Shown here piece after piece: positions 7,466 to 15,740 of a stretch of DNA of 64,000 nucleotides. The first letter of the stretch is position 1; each line of letters opens with the position of its first letter. Below the pieces are notes generated by a model. It searched no databases. It had not been told where the DNA came from and saw only the letters and a list, made by a program, of their open reading frames with translations. The position numbers and the translations under genes are program-made. The stretch spans positions 124,001-188,000 of the forward strand of contig DASUGU010000042.1 in NCBI GenBank assembly GCA_036273855.1, read 5' to 3'. This stretch comes from DATEPR01 sp036273855 (GTDB taxonomy: Bacteria > Actinomycetota > Actinomycetes > Mycobacteriales > Pseudonocardiaceae).

Positions 7466-8854
7466 TCAGTCGGTGGTCCTCGTGCGGGACACCAGCAGCG
7501 CCACCGCGATCGCGGCGATCACCAGGCCGGCCGCGACGGCGAACACCAGGCGGTAGCCGGACGTCAGCGCGGGTCCCTGCGTGTTGGCGACGGCGGACAG
7601 CGCGGTCAGGCCGAGGGCGCCGCCGATCTGCTGCGTGGTGTTGAACAGTCCGGACGCCACGCCGGAGTCCTCGGCGGCGACGTCGGACATGCCCAGGCCG
7701 GTCAGCGCCGGCATCGCGACGCCGAACCCCAGGCCCATCACCACGGTCGCCGGCAGGACGTCGACCAGGTACGTGCCGTGCACCGGCACCCTGGCCAGCA
7801 GGGCGAACGCCACCACGATCAGCACCAGACCGGTGACCAGCACGGGTTTCCCGCCGAACCGGGTGACCAGGCGGGCGGACCGCCCGAGCGACACGGCGGC
7901 AATGACCACCGCGATCGGCACGAAACCGAGGCCGGCGTGCAGCGCGTCCTCGTGCAGCACCCGCTGGAGGTACTGGGTGCCGAAGTACAGCAGGCCGAAC
8001 ATGGCCGCGATCATCAGGAACTGTACGGCGTTCGCACCGGACAGGTTGCGGGAGCGGAAGACGCGCAGCGGTAGCAACGGGGTCGCGGCGGTCGCCTCGC
8101 GCAGCAGGAAACCTGCCAGCAGCAGCACGGCCAGCGGGCCGAACACCAGCGTCTGGGTCGCGCCCCACCCGACCTGCTCGGCGTGCACGACGGTGTAGAC
8201 GCCCAACATCAGCCCCGAGGTGACCAGCACGGCGCCCAGGTAGTCCGCGCCCCGGGCCAGGCCGATGCCGTTCTCCCGGCGCAGCAATCGCAGCGCGCTG
8301 ACCATGACGGCTGCGCCGATCGGCACGTTGACGAAGAAGATCCAGTGCCACGTCACCTCGGCGGTGAACACGCCGCCCAGCAGCGGACCGAGCGCGCCGC
8401 CACCCGCCGACGCGAAGCTGAACGCGCCGATCGCCTGGGCGCGGTCCCGCTGCCCGGTGAACAGCGTGACGATCATGCCCAGCACGCAGGCCGACGCGAC
8501 AGCCCCGCCGACACCCTGGACCAGCCGGAACGCGATCAGCATGCCCTGGTCGGTGGCCAGCCCGCAGGCCAGTGACGCCAGGCTGAACAGGCCGATGCCG
8601 GTCAGGAGCACGGACCGCCGGCCGAGCAGGTCACCCAGCCGGCCGGCCAGCAGGAGCAGCCCGCCGAAGGGGATCACGTAGGCGTTGACCACCCACACCA
8701 GGTCGGCGGAGGAGAACCCGAGGTCGTGCTGCACGGTGGGCAGCGCCACGTTCACGATGTTCTGGTCGATGACGATCATCAGCTGTCCGGCGCACAGCAC
8801 GGCTACCGACAGCCAGGCCGACAGGGTCGATCGGTTCGTCTGCGTCGTGACCAT
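7466..8854 (-). CDS. DHA2-family (EmrB/QacA-type) drug exporter, 14-TM MFS
   Basis: A 462-residue major facilitator. The start LCAGQLMIVIDQNIVNVALP carries motif D1 of 14-TM drug:proton antiporters. LGDLLGRRSVLLTG (motif A) follows at about residues 75-90, and the antiporter motif C region lies near GGALGPLLGG. Many Ala/Leu/Val-rich helices fill the rest. An in-frame GTG at 8908 would overlap the HxlR stop (GTGA) and add 18 residues without membrane character; the ATG at 8854 gives the usual family N-terminus. It lies between the HxlR gene and the biosynthetic operon, 128 bases before the aldolase start, so product export and self-resistance is the likely job. Confidence 0.88.
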   Translation of the reverse strand: MVTTQTNRSTLSAWLSVAVLCAGQLMIVIDQNIVNVALPTVQHDLGFSSADLVWVVNAYVIPFGGLLLLAGRLGDLLGRRSVLLTGIGLFSLASLACGLATDQGMLIAFRLVQGVGGAVASACVLGMIVTLFTGQRDRAQAIGAFSFASAGGGALGPLLGGVFTAEVTWHWIFFVNVPIGAAVMVSALRLLRRENGIGLARGADYLGAVLVTSGLMLGVYTVVHAEQVGWGATQTLVFGPLAVLLLAGFLLREATAATPLLPLRVFRSRNLSGANAVQFLMIAAMFGLLYFGTQYLQRVLHEDALHAGLGFVPIAVVIAAVSLGRSARLVTRFGGKPVLVTGLVLIVVAFALLARVPVHGTYLVDVLPATVVMGLGFGVAMPALTGLGMSDVAAEDSGVASGLFNTTQQIGGALGLTALSAVANTQGPALTSGYRLVFAVAAGLVIAAIAVALLVSRTRTTD

Positions 8855-8904
8855 GACGCCAGTGTGCGTGACGACGGAAGCCGTTGGTAGAAGGCACTTT
8901 CCTG

Positions 8905-9294
8905 TCACTCGGTCACATTGGTGTGTCCATTGTCGTCATAGGCCCGGCGGGCAGCCGCGACATCGGCGCGGTGTCGCTCAGCCCACTCCGTCAGGCCCAC
9001 CAGTGAGGTGTGCAACTCGGTGGCCATGGCGGTCAGTGTGTACTCGACCTTGGGCGGGATCGTCGGGTAGACGGTGCGGGTGAGCAGGCCGTCACGTTCC
9101 AGGTTGCGCAGGGTCAGGGTGAGCATGCGGCGGCTGATGCCGTCGATGGCCGTGCGCAGTTGGGTGAACCGGATCGGTCCGCCTGCCGCGGCCACGATGA
9201 TCTGGATGCTCCACTTCCCGCTCACCCGGTCGAGCACCTCGCGCAGCGGGCACGCCTCGGCCTCGACGTGTTCGGCGGACACGGCGTGTGACAC
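8905..9294 (-). CDS. HxlR-family winged-helix transcriptional regulator
   Basis: A 129-residue regulator. CPLREVLDRVSGKWSIQII near residue 15 is the classic HxlR opening, including the conserved Cys15 that senses oxidants or electrophiles in some members. FTQLRTAIDGISRRMLTLTLRNLERDGL is the recognition-helix region, and the beta-wing reads TVYPTIPPKVEYTLT. The GTG at 9294 has GGGAGG with a six-base spacer, better than the distal in-frame start at 9357. It is co-directional with and immediately upstream of the exporter, which it probably controls. The intergenic region to the divergent gene holds a possible operator at 9323-9347. Confidence 0.9.
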   Translation of the reverse strand: MSHAVSAEHVEAEACPLREVLDRVSGKWSIQIIVAAAGGPIRFTQLRTAIDGISRRMLTLTLRNLERDGLLTRTVYPTIPPKVEYTLTAMATELHTSLVGLTEWAERHRADVAAARRAYDDNGHTNVTE

Positions 9295-9322
9295 GGCTAC
9301 CTCCCTGACCGTTTCATCCCAT

Positions 9323-9347
9323 GGTAACAAAAGATGTACCGAGTAAC
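9323..9347. promoter_or_regulatory. Possible HxlR operator
   Basis: Between the HxlR gene and the divergent BtuF-like gene. GGTAACAAAAGATGTACC (9323-9340) has GGTA/TACC inverted ends, and a further GTAAC follows at 9343-9347. HxlR sites are usually short GTAC/GTAAC-type inverted repeats close to the promoter. The position and AT-rich centre fit; the call rests on pattern only. Confidence 0.35.
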
Positions 9348-9373
9348 ACGGGCGCACCGCCTACGCTGGGCGG

Positions 9374-10279
9374 GTGCGGATCGTCTCACTGCTGCCCGCC
9401 GCGACCGACCTGGTCGCCACGCTGGGCCGGCTGCCGGATCTGGTCGGGCGGACCCACGAGTGCGACTGGCCACCCGGTGAGGTGGCCGACGTGCCCGTGG
9501 TGACCACGAGCGAGATCGACCAGGACGCCATGACCAGCCGGGAGATCTCGGCCGCGGTCGGCGGCGCCGAGCACCGCGGCTCGTCCCTGTACACGCTCGA
9601 CACGGCCATGCTGGCCGAACTGAAGCCGGACGTCGTGCTCACCCAGGACCTGTGCGAGGTCTGCGCGATGTCCTACCGGCGGGTGTCCGACGTGATGCGC
9701 ACGATGGACGCCGACATCCGCGTGATCAGCCTCGAACCCCGCACGATCGACGGCGTGCTGGACTGCGTCCGCCAGGTGGGCGACCTGCTCGACGCGGCCG
9801 ACGTGGCGGAACGGCAGATCACCGACCTGCGGGCCCGCCTGGCCGCGGTGCGGTCGCGGGTGGCCGGCAGGCCCCGCCCCACCGTGGCCGCCATCGAGTG
9901 GCTCGACCCGTTGTGGCCTGCCGGCCACTGGGTGCCCGAGCAGATCGACCACGCGGGCGGTACTCCGCTGCTGGCCACGGCCGGCGAGCACACGCACCCG
10001 ATGGACTGGGACCGGCTGGTCGCGGCCCGACCCGACGTGGTGTTGCTGCTGCCGTGCGGTTTCCCGCCGGAACGGACGCTGGCCGAGGTGTCGCTGCTCA
10101 CCGATCACGACGGCTGGTCGGAACTGCCGGCGGTGCAGACGGGCCAGGTGTGGGTCCTGGACGGCCCCGCCTACTTCAACCGGCCAGGTCCCCGGGTGGT
10201 GCGCGGCGCCGAGGTGATCGAGGCCGTGCTGCACGGCACCACCTCGATCGACCCCCGTGAGGCCAGCCGGCTGCGGTGA
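9374..10279 (+). CDS. BtuF-like cobalamin/metal-chelate binding-fold protein, probably cytosolic
   Basis: A 301-residue protein with the helical-backbone fold of ABC transporter binding proteins. MRIVSLLPAATDLVATLG begins directly with the first domain strand. LKPDVVLTQDLCEVCAMSY, the long central helix (AERQITDLRARLAAV), and PDVVLLLPCGFPPERT complete the two-lobe pattern. Unlike real BtuF it has no signal peptide or lipobox, and no permease or ATPase lies nearby. Cytosolic homologues of this kind are common in actinomycetes and have no firmly established role. The GTG at 9374 is preceded by few bases from the divergent regulator region. It ends six bases from the convergent flavin oxidase stop. 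Confidence 0.75.
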   Translation: MRIVSLLPAATDLVATLGRLPDLVGRTHECDWPPGEVADVPVVTTSEIDQDAMTSREISAAVGGAEHRGSSLYTLDTAMLAELKPDVVLTQDLCEVCAMSYRRVSDVMRTMDADIRVISLEPRTIDGVLDCVRQVGDLLDAADVAERQITDLRARLAAVRSRVAGRPRPTVAAIEWLDPLWPAGHWVPEQIDHAGGTPLLATAGEHTHPMDWDRLVAARPDVVLLLPCGFPPERTLAEVSLLTDHDGWSELPAVQTGQVWVLDGPAYFNRPGPRVVRGAEVIEAVLHGTTSIDPREASRLR

Positions 10280-10285
10280 CATCGG

Positions 10286-11641
10286 TCAGCAGGTCGCAGG
10301 CGGGATGTTGTAGTTGAGCCGGAACATGTTCCTCGGGTCGTACCGGGCTTTCAGTTCGGTGAGCCTGCGGTAGCCCGCGACGTCGTAGGCGGTGCTGATC
10401 TCCTCGGGCGTGCGCACGCCCTCGGTGAAGTTCAGGCACAGACCCGCCGTCCACGGTCGGAGCGCGGTCGCCAACTGGGTCTGGCTCTGTTCCGCGGTTT
10501 CCGCGTCGACCGGGCCGAGCCGGGACAGCATGCCGCACGCGAACCGGGCGTCCCGATGCCCCACCGCGTTGGGCACCTTGGCCGGCCGGGCGACCGCACC
10601 ACCGAGGTGGCGCAGTTCCACGATCAGCCGGTGTTCGGCACCGGGACCGACCTGGTCCAGCAGGACGCGCAGGAACTCGTCGTCGATGTCGGTCAGCATC
10701 ACGCCGGAACCGTGATACGGCATGGGATCGGTGGGATGTTGGGAGATGGAGCCCGACTCGGTGTAGGGCATGTCGTGCACGTGGTCCAGCAGTCTGGGCC
10801 CGATCCCGCGCAGCGGTTCGGTCAGCCGCTCGCCGTCGGCCGGGTGGCCGGCGTAGGCGATCCTGATGTGCACGACGTGCTTGCCGCGCAACGGTTCCGG
10901 CACGGCCGGCGAGTCCGGGAACGGCACCATCGCCAGCGACCCGGTCATCTCCAGCGGCTGGTCGGCCGTCCACTGCCGCCACGACGTCAGGGCGCGTTCG
11001 CCGTACCGCGTGGCGTCGAAGAACAGTCCACCGCCGTAGATCCTCGGCTCGGGCATCAGGTCCACCTCGGCGGCCGTCACGATGCCGAAGTTGTCCTGGC
11101 CGCCGCGCAGCGCCCAGAACAGGTCGCCGTCCTCGGAGTCGGTGACGTGCCGGATCTCGCCGTCCGCCGTGACCACGTCGAGCGCGCGGACGTGGTCGGC
11201 CGCGAAGCCGTACTTCCGCACCATCATGCCGATCCCACCGCCCAGCAGGTACGACACCGCGCACACCCCCGGTGCGCTGCCGGACAGCGGCGCCAACCCC
11301 TGCGGCACGGTCCGGCGGGTGACCTCCGCCCACGCCACTCCGGCCCCGAACCGGGCCGTCCGGGCGTCGGCGTCCACCCGCACGTCGGCCAGCCGGGACG
11401 TGGTGACCAGCACGCCGCCGGTCAACGTGGCCAGCACATGGCCCGAGCCCTGCACGCCCACCGGCAGGTCGTGCGCCGCCGCGTACCGGACGGCGGCGCT
11501 GACGTCGGCCGCGCTCGTCGCGCCCACCACCAGGTCGGGTTCGCGTCGCGTGCCGGTCTGGAATCCGGCGGTTTCGTCCTGGTACCCGGGAGTGTCCGCG
11601 GTGAACACCGGTCCGTCCACCTGTGCCGCCAGTTGATTCAT
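10286..11641 (-). CDS. BBE-type FAD-linked oxidase (monocovalent)
   Basis: A 451-residue flavoprotein of the berberine bridge enzyme/VAO group. The FAD-binding half contains GVQGSGHVLA with His68, the usual 8-alpha-histidyl attachment, and GGGIGMMVRKYG. The residue aligned with the second attachment Cys of bicovalent BBE enzymes is Ala (GSAPGV), so only one covalent bond is expected. The C-terminus YDPRNMFRLNYNIPP is the canonical BBE end that closes the active site. No signal peptide is present. It starts nine bases after the UbiA-type prenyltransferase gene stop, suggesting that it oxidises or cyclises a prenylated product. The substrate cannot be read from sequence. Confidence 0.88.
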   Translation of the reverse strand: MNQLAAQVDGPVFTADTPGYQDETAGFQTGTRREPDLVVGATSAADVSAAVRYAAAHDLPVGVQGSGHVLATLTGGVLVTTSRLADVRVDADARTARFGAGVAWAEVTRRTVPQGLAPLSGSAPGVCAVSYLLGGGIGMMVRKYGFAADHVRALDVVTADGEIRHVTDSEDGDLFWALRGGQDNFGIVTAAEVDLMPEPRIYGGGLFFDATRYGERALTSWRQWTADQPLEMTGSLAMVPFPDSPAVPEPLRGKHVVHIRIAYAGHPADGERLTEPLRGIGPRLLDHVHDMPYTESGSISQHPTDPMPYHGSGVMLTDIDDEFLRVLLDQVGPGAEHRLIVELRHLGGAVARPAKVPNAVGHRDARFACGMLSRLGPVDAETAEQSQTQLATALRPWTAGLCLNFTEGVRTPEEISTAYDVAGYRRLTELKARYDPRNMFRLNYNIPPATC

Positions 11642-11650
11642 GTGCTGTGG

Positions 11651-12658
11651 CTACCCGCTACGGTTCGAGTTGACACCAGTCCTATGTGGAGCTACTGTCC
11701 AGCGGGCCGTGGGACCGTGACGCAGCATGACAACGGCCTGACCCGCGGTGATCGCGACCAGCGCGGCCAGCACGCCGTCGTAGGCCCACGGCGCCCAGGC
11801 AGCGGTGACGAGCTCCTGGTGGGCCAGCAGCAGGAGCAGCATGCCCCGGCCGACGATCGCCACGGCCGAGATGAGCAGCTCGTCCCGGCGCGGCCCCCGG
11901 TCGGTGTGCAGCGCGGCCAGCAGCACCAGCATCGCCACCGTGCCGGCCGCGTAGCCGCCGACCAGCGCGAACGTCGGATGGTCGACGCCGGCCAGCAGCA
12001 GGACGGCGCCCGCTGCCAGGCAGATCGCGCTGAACACGCACGTGGGGCCACGGCCGTGCCGGACCAGGAAGGTGCGCTTGCCGAACAGCGCGTCACCCCG
12101 GACGTCGCGAAAGTCCTTGAGCAGGATCCGGCCGATGAAGCCGACGTAGAGCCCGGCCAGCACGGTCAGGTCGGCCATCCGGTGCAGCGGGCCGTGCCCG
12201 ACCAGGTAGGGCACGGCGACGTAGCACGCCGGCAGCAGCAGCGAGGCCAGCGCACCCCGGTCGGCGACGCGCACCGGCCGCACCGAGTAGCCGACCGACA
12301 GCGCCAGCCCGGCGGCGACCACGGCCAGGGCGAACCAGCCGAGCGTGGCGGCCATGACCAGCGCCAGGGCGGCGGACACGATGCCGATGGTGAGCATCTC
12401 GATCCCGTCGGCACCGCCCACCACGAGCGGCCGGCGCCGGTCCCCCGCCAGGTTGACCGCGTCGATCCGGGCATCCGTGATGTCGTTGCACGCCACGGAG
12501 AACAGCAGGAAACCGAACACGACCAGGAGGACCCTGGCCAGCAGCCAGTGATCCTCGCCGTGGCCGGTCGACGCCAGCCCGATGGCCGCGTAGGTCGCGA
12601 GCAGCACGGCGACCGCCGGACGGGTCATGACGATGACGAGACGTATCCGGCTGATCAT
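11651..12658 (-). CDS. UbiA-family membrane prenyltransferase
   Basis: A 335-residue polytopic membrane protein with both Asp-rich motifs of UbiA enzymes: NDITDARIDAVN at residues 58-69 and KDFRDVRGD at 181-189, which bind the Mg-diphosphate of an isoprenyl donor. About nine hydrophobic helices surround them. Family members prenylate aromatic rings (ubiquinone, menaquinone, chlorophyll, antibiotics) or cyclise terpenes. The first four bases overlap the stop of a small membrane-protein gene (ATGA), and a BBE-type oxidase follows at nine bases. The three-gene unit looks like a small secondary-metabolite or quinone-modifying operon. No aromatic-acid synthase or polyprenyl synthase is adjacent. 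Confidence 0.9.
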   Translation of the reverse strand: MISRIRLVIVMTRPAVAVLLATYAAIGLASTGHGEDHWLLARVLLVVFGFLLFSVACNDITDARIDAVNLAGDRRRPLVVGGADGIEMLTIGIVSAALALVMAATLGWFALAVVAAGLALSVGYSVRPVRVADRGALASLLLPACYVAVPYLVGHGPLHRMADLTVLAGLYVGFIGRILLKDFRDVRGDALFGKRTFLVRHGRGPTCVFSAICLAAGAVLLLAGVDHPTFALVGGYAAGTVAMLVLLAALHTDRGPRRDELLISAVAIVGRGMLLLLLAHQELVTAAWAPWAYDGVLAALVAITAGQAVVMLRHGPTARWTVAPHRTGVNSNRSG

Positions 12659-12846
12659 TTGTTGCTCCCGAAGGCGTTCATGGCAACGACGAAAAGCACG
12701 ATGTAGCCCACGACGAACAGCCCGCCCACGATCAGCACGCAGGCCAGGATCACGCCGGCGACGGTCACGACGACCCCGGCGGCCGGCTTCGCCAGTCGCC
12801 TCGGATACTGCGGCTCGGGATATTCCGGTAGCTCCGGGTTCTCCAT
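12655..12846 (-). CDS. Small single-pass/hairpin membrane protein (63 aa)
   Basis: A small protein with a Pro/Glu-rich cytosolic head (PELPEYPEPQYPRR) and a long hydrophobic stretch at about residues 24-56, enough for one long or two short transmembrane helices, ending MNAFGSNK. It starts at the ATG at 12846 and its stop overlaps the UbiA gene start (ATGA), so it is the first gene of that operon. It may be an accessory or stabilising subunit of the prenyltransferase. I do not recognise a family. An upstream in-frame extension runs into the duplicated sequence and is not likely to be coding. Confidence 0.65.
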   Translation of the reverse strand: MENPELPEYPEPQYPRRLAKPAAGVVVTVAGVILACVLIVGGLFVVGYIVLFVVAMNAFGSNK

Positions 12847-12886
12847 ATCAGGATCGTGACCGCTGTGGTGATCGGTCACATCCGTA

Positions 12887-13384
12887 GGACTACGTGACGC
12901 GGTCAATCGAACGCGACGACCTGGCGCGACGCCTCCGGTTCCAGGAACGACAGCAACCGCCTGCCCTCGTCCCTCAACGCGGTCCTGGCCCTGGTCGCCC
13001 GCAGCGCATGCAGGTACAACGTGGCCGTGTCGCGCTCGCGACTGTGCCGCCAGGTGCCGGCCACCACACCATCCACGACCTACGTCGCCAGGCACTCACC
13101 CGTTCACCGCCCGGCACAGCGCCGCCGGCAGGACTACGTGACGCGGTCAATCGAACGCGACGACCTGGCGCGACGCCTCCGGTTCCAGGAACGACAGCAA
13201 CCGCCTGCCCTCGTCCGTCAACGCGGTCCTGGCCCTGGTCGCCCGCAGGGCATGCAGACGCAACGTGGCCGTGTCGCGCTCGCGACTGTGCCGCCAGGTG
13301 CCGGCCACCACGCCGTCGACGACATACGTGGCCAGGCACTCACCGTTGACCGCCCGGTACACCTCGCGATACAGGGCAGCCGGC
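12887..13384. repeat. Imperfect tandem duplication (about 244-bp unit)
   Basis: Two adjacent near-identical copies. Copy one runs from 12887 to about 13130 and copy two from 13131 to about 13384, both beginning GGACTACGTGACGCGGTCAA. The offset is 244 bases over most of the length, with small indels near the distal end. Copy two is the 3' end of the AlkZ-type gene plus 16 bases after its stop. Identity is over 90% across the first 180 bases and falls near the distal junction, so the duplication is fairly recent but already decaying. Confidence 0.9.
12903..13130 (-). pseudogene. Broken second copy of the AlkZ-type gene 3' end
   Basis: Reading the minus strand, this stretch encodes the same C-terminal tail as the neighbouring glycosylase gene (AGTWRHSRERDTATL, then FLEPEASRQVVAFD and the same TGA). 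Two lesions break it: TAT of the parent is TAG here (in the segment equivalent to LATYVVDG), and one extra G in the AACGGGTGAG run shifts the frame just upstream. It lacks the first roughly 290 codons and any start site, so it cannot make a protein. It arose by tandem duplication of the gene's tail. Confidence 0.85.
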
Positions 13385-14229
13385 AGGATCCGCGTCCGGT
13401 CGGCGTGCGACAGCAGGGCCGCCTCCCATTTCGGCAGGTACCGCACCGGCAGCTTGGCCTCCGGTGTGCCCATCGGCTGGTCGGGCAGGTCGAGCAACTC
13501 GGTGCCGTCCGGCCCGGTGTAGCGGACCAGCGGCTCCAGCTCGGCCAGGGCCGGGTCGAGCTGTCCCATCCGCAGGTAGGTGAACTGGGCGATGTCCTTC
13601 CGGCTCGCCGGGCCGAACGCCGCGAGATACCGCCGCACCAGCAGGACCGTCGCGGCCGCTTCCGGCGCCAGCTCCCCCTGCCACAGCACCATTCTCGGCT
13701 TGCCGTGGGCCCGCCAGTGCCCGGACGGCGCCACGTGGGTCAGCGGGACCGCCGCGCGCGCGTAGTGCAGCAGGTCGGCCGCGCGCACCTGGCCGCCGGT
13801 GAGGTCTCGGACGTGGTCCTTCAGTTCCTGGGCCGATCGCGGTTCGGTGGCGAACTCACGCAGGCCCGCCACCACGGCGTCCTCGTCGACGTCCGTGTAC
13901 CGGCGGCGGAACTCGATCAGCGACGGCCGCCGCCACGCCGAGGCGAAGTGTCCGTAGTCGCTTCCGGCGACGATGTGCAGCGTGCCCCGCATCAGGGTCG
14001 CCTTCACCACGTCGCCGGCCACCAGCGCGTCCTCCAGATCACCCTGGTGGAACTCAGGCAGGCGGGCGTGCAGTGCGAGGTGCGGCGACGGCGAGTACTG
14101 GGCCTGCAACGCCACCAACCGCCGCACCGCGGCCACGGTCGACGAACCGTGGTCGCGGCGCAGCAGTTGCCGGGCGAACAACGCGGCGGTCAGTTCGCGC
14201 CGGCCTATCCCCTTCGCAGCCCCTGCCAT
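13147..14229 (-). CDS. AlkZ/YcaQ-family (HTH_42) DNA glycosylase-like protein
   Basis: A 360-residue winged-helix protein. LVALQAQYSPSPHLALHAR near residues 39-56 contains the Gln-Ala-Gln (42-44) triplet. This family uses Q-x-Q in AlkZ, the Streptomyces enzyme that unhooks azinomycin DNA crosslinks, and Q-x-D in E. coli YcaQ. MRGTLHIV, RKDIAQFTYLRMG and LPKWEAALLSHADRTRILPA are further family blocks. The start ATG at 14229 follows the family N-terminus (RRELTAALFARQLL). It may repair bulky or crosslinked bases, for self-protection or general defence. Catalytic activity is inferred from the QxQ motif. A decayed tandem copy of its 3' end lies downstream. Confidence 0.85.
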   Translation of the reverse strand: MAGAAKGIGRRELTAALFARQLLRRDHGSSTVAAVRRLVALQAQYSPSPHLALHARLPEFHQGDLEDALVAGDVVKATLMRGTLHIVAGSDYGHFASAWRRPSLIEFRRRYTDVDEDAVVAGLREFATEPRSAQELKDHVRDLTGGQVRAADLLHYARAAVPLTHVAPSGHWRAHGKPRMVLWQGELAPEAAATVLLVRRYLAAFGPASRKDIAQFTYLRMGQLDPALAELEPLVRYTGPDGTELLDLPDQPMGTPEAKLPVRYLPKWEAALLSHADRTRILPAALYREVYRAVNGECLATYVVDGVVAGTWRHSRERDTATLRLHALRATRARTALTDEGRRLLSFLEPEASRQVVAFD

Positions 14230-14252
14230 GTGGCGGAAGCGTAGTGACCGGG

Positions 14253-15707
14253 TCAGACACGCGCCGGTGTGCCGTGCAGCGCGTTCCAGTACTCCGTCAC
14301 CTGGTCGACGTCGTCGGTGACCAGGCCGACGTAACCGTCCGGGCGGACCAGCACCAGCGTGCCCTCTGCCATGTCGTACCCGGCACGCGCCGCTCCCTCG
14401 GTGTCCGCGAACACCACGACGCCGGGCAGCGCCACCTCCGGTGCGGCACCGAACGCCAACAATGTCCAATGTGGACCACGGAACACGTCGAACAGCGTGC
14501 CCGGCTTGCCGTCGACGGTCACCGGTGAATCCGGTGCCCGGTCGCCCGCCCGGACCGCGCCGGGCTCCGGACGGTCGTCGCGGGACAGCACGTCGTCCCG
14601 GTAGTTCAGCGTGAACCCGTGCACCTCGGGCCCGCGCACGTGGGCGTCCTCGTCGCCGCGCCGGTGCTTCTCCAGCAGCGCCGTGCTGAGGTCCAGGGCG
14701 CGTCGCGCGGCGGCCTTCCGTTCCGGCTCGTAGCTGTCCAGCAACACGTCCGACCCGCCGGCCAGGGTTTCGGCCAGCTTCCAGCCGAGGTTGTAGCCGT
14801 CCTGGATGCCGGTGTTCATGCCCTGGCCGCCGGTCGGCGGGTGCACGTGCCCGGCGTCGCCGGCCAGGAAGACGCGGCCGTCGCGGAACCGGTCGGCCAG
14901 CCGGGTGTTGGGCCGCCATGTGGTGTGCCAGGTGACCTCGCGGACCACGAAGTCGTCGTGACCGGACGCCTCGACGACCATCCGCCGCAGGTAGTCCAGG
15001 ATCGGCTCGTCCGGGTTCTCCGGCGGCCGGGCGACCACGATGAACTGCTCGGTACCGGCCATCGGCATCACCGAGACGCCCACCTCGCCGATCTGCCAGA
15101 GCCTGCCGTGGTCGTGGGTGATGCCGTCCACCCAGGCGTCGGCGAACAGCATGGTGGTGGACTCGTCGGTCTCGCCGGGGAACGGGATGCCCAGGCGCTT
15201 GCGGACCGTGCTCGCCCCGCCGTCCGCACCCACCAGGTAGTCCGCCCGCACCGACTCGGTGCCGCCGCCGACGGCCAGGGTCGCGGTCACGCCGTCGGCG
15301 TCCTGGGTGAAGTCGACCAGTTCGGTGGCCAGTTCCACGTGCGCGCCGAACTCGGCGAGCCGGTCACGGAGGATCTCCTCGGTCCGGAACTGGGGCACGA
15401 ACCAGATGTTCGGGTACGGCGTGGACGGCGTCGGGTCGACCGCCTCGCTCATCGAGCCCTCCCAGACGACCTCGTCGGCCTGGTAGAAGCGCATCAGTGT
15501 GCCGAGGTCACCGCCGGCCACGATCCGGTCGATGATGCCGATGTCGGCGAAGACCTCCATGGTCCTGGGCTGGATGCCGTCGGCCCGCGAACCGCCGAAG
15601 AACCGGTCGGCCCGGTCGATGATGCGGACGCCGACCCCCCGGGCGGCGAGTTCGCAGGCCAGGACGAGCCCGGTCGGCCCGGCCCCGGCGATCAGCACGT
15701 CTGTCAT
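14253..15707 (-). CDS. FAD-dependent aromatic monooxygenase (PHBH fold)
   Basis: A 484-residue flavin hydroxylase. GAGPTG at 8-13 (dinucleotide fold), VGADGG at about 159-164 (DG motif), and GDAGHVHPPTGGQGMNTG from 283 (GD motif) are all present. A C-terminal thioredoxin-like domain (about 390-484) is typical of the group A hydroxylases that act on polyketides, rifamycins and tetracyclines. It is the only structural gene divergent from a TetR regulator at 15781, with a strong inverted repeat between them. An inducible detoxification or antibiotic-modifying role is therefore plausible. It is 23 bases upstream of the AlkZ-like gene on the same strand, which hints at a shared xenobiotic-defence function. 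Confidence 0.9.
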   Translation of the reverse strand: MTDVLIAGAGPTGLVLACELAARGVGVRIIDRADRFFGGSRADGIQPRTMEVFADIGIIDRIVAGGDLGTLMRFYQADEVVWEGSMSEAVDPTPSTPYPNIWFVPQFRTEEILRDRLAEFGAHVELATELVDFTQDADGVTATLAVGGGTESVRADYLVGADGGASTVRKRLGIPFPGETDESTTMLFADAWVDGITHDHGRLWQIGEVGVSVMPMAGTEQFIVVARPPENPDEPILDYLRRMVVEASGHDDFVVREVTWHTTWRPNTRLADRFRDGRVFLAGDAGHVHPPTGGQGMNTGIQDGYNLGWKLAETLAGGSDVLLDSYEPERKAAARRALDLSTALLEKHRRGDEDAHVRGPEVHGFTLNYRDDVLSRDDRPEPGAVRAGDRAPDSPVTVDGKPGTLFDVFRGPHWTLLAFGAAPEVALPGVVVFADTEGAARAGYDMAEGTLVLVRPDGYVGLVTDDVDQVTEYWNALHGTPARV

Positions 15708-15740
15708 GACGCCTCCCCTGTTCGTGTCACGGACGGCTAG

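Noticed and set aside
12894..14244. Plus-strand open frames across the tandem duplication
   Set aside because: They are mirror frames of the minus-strand glycosylase and its relic, with biased Arg/Pro composition and no ribosome site.
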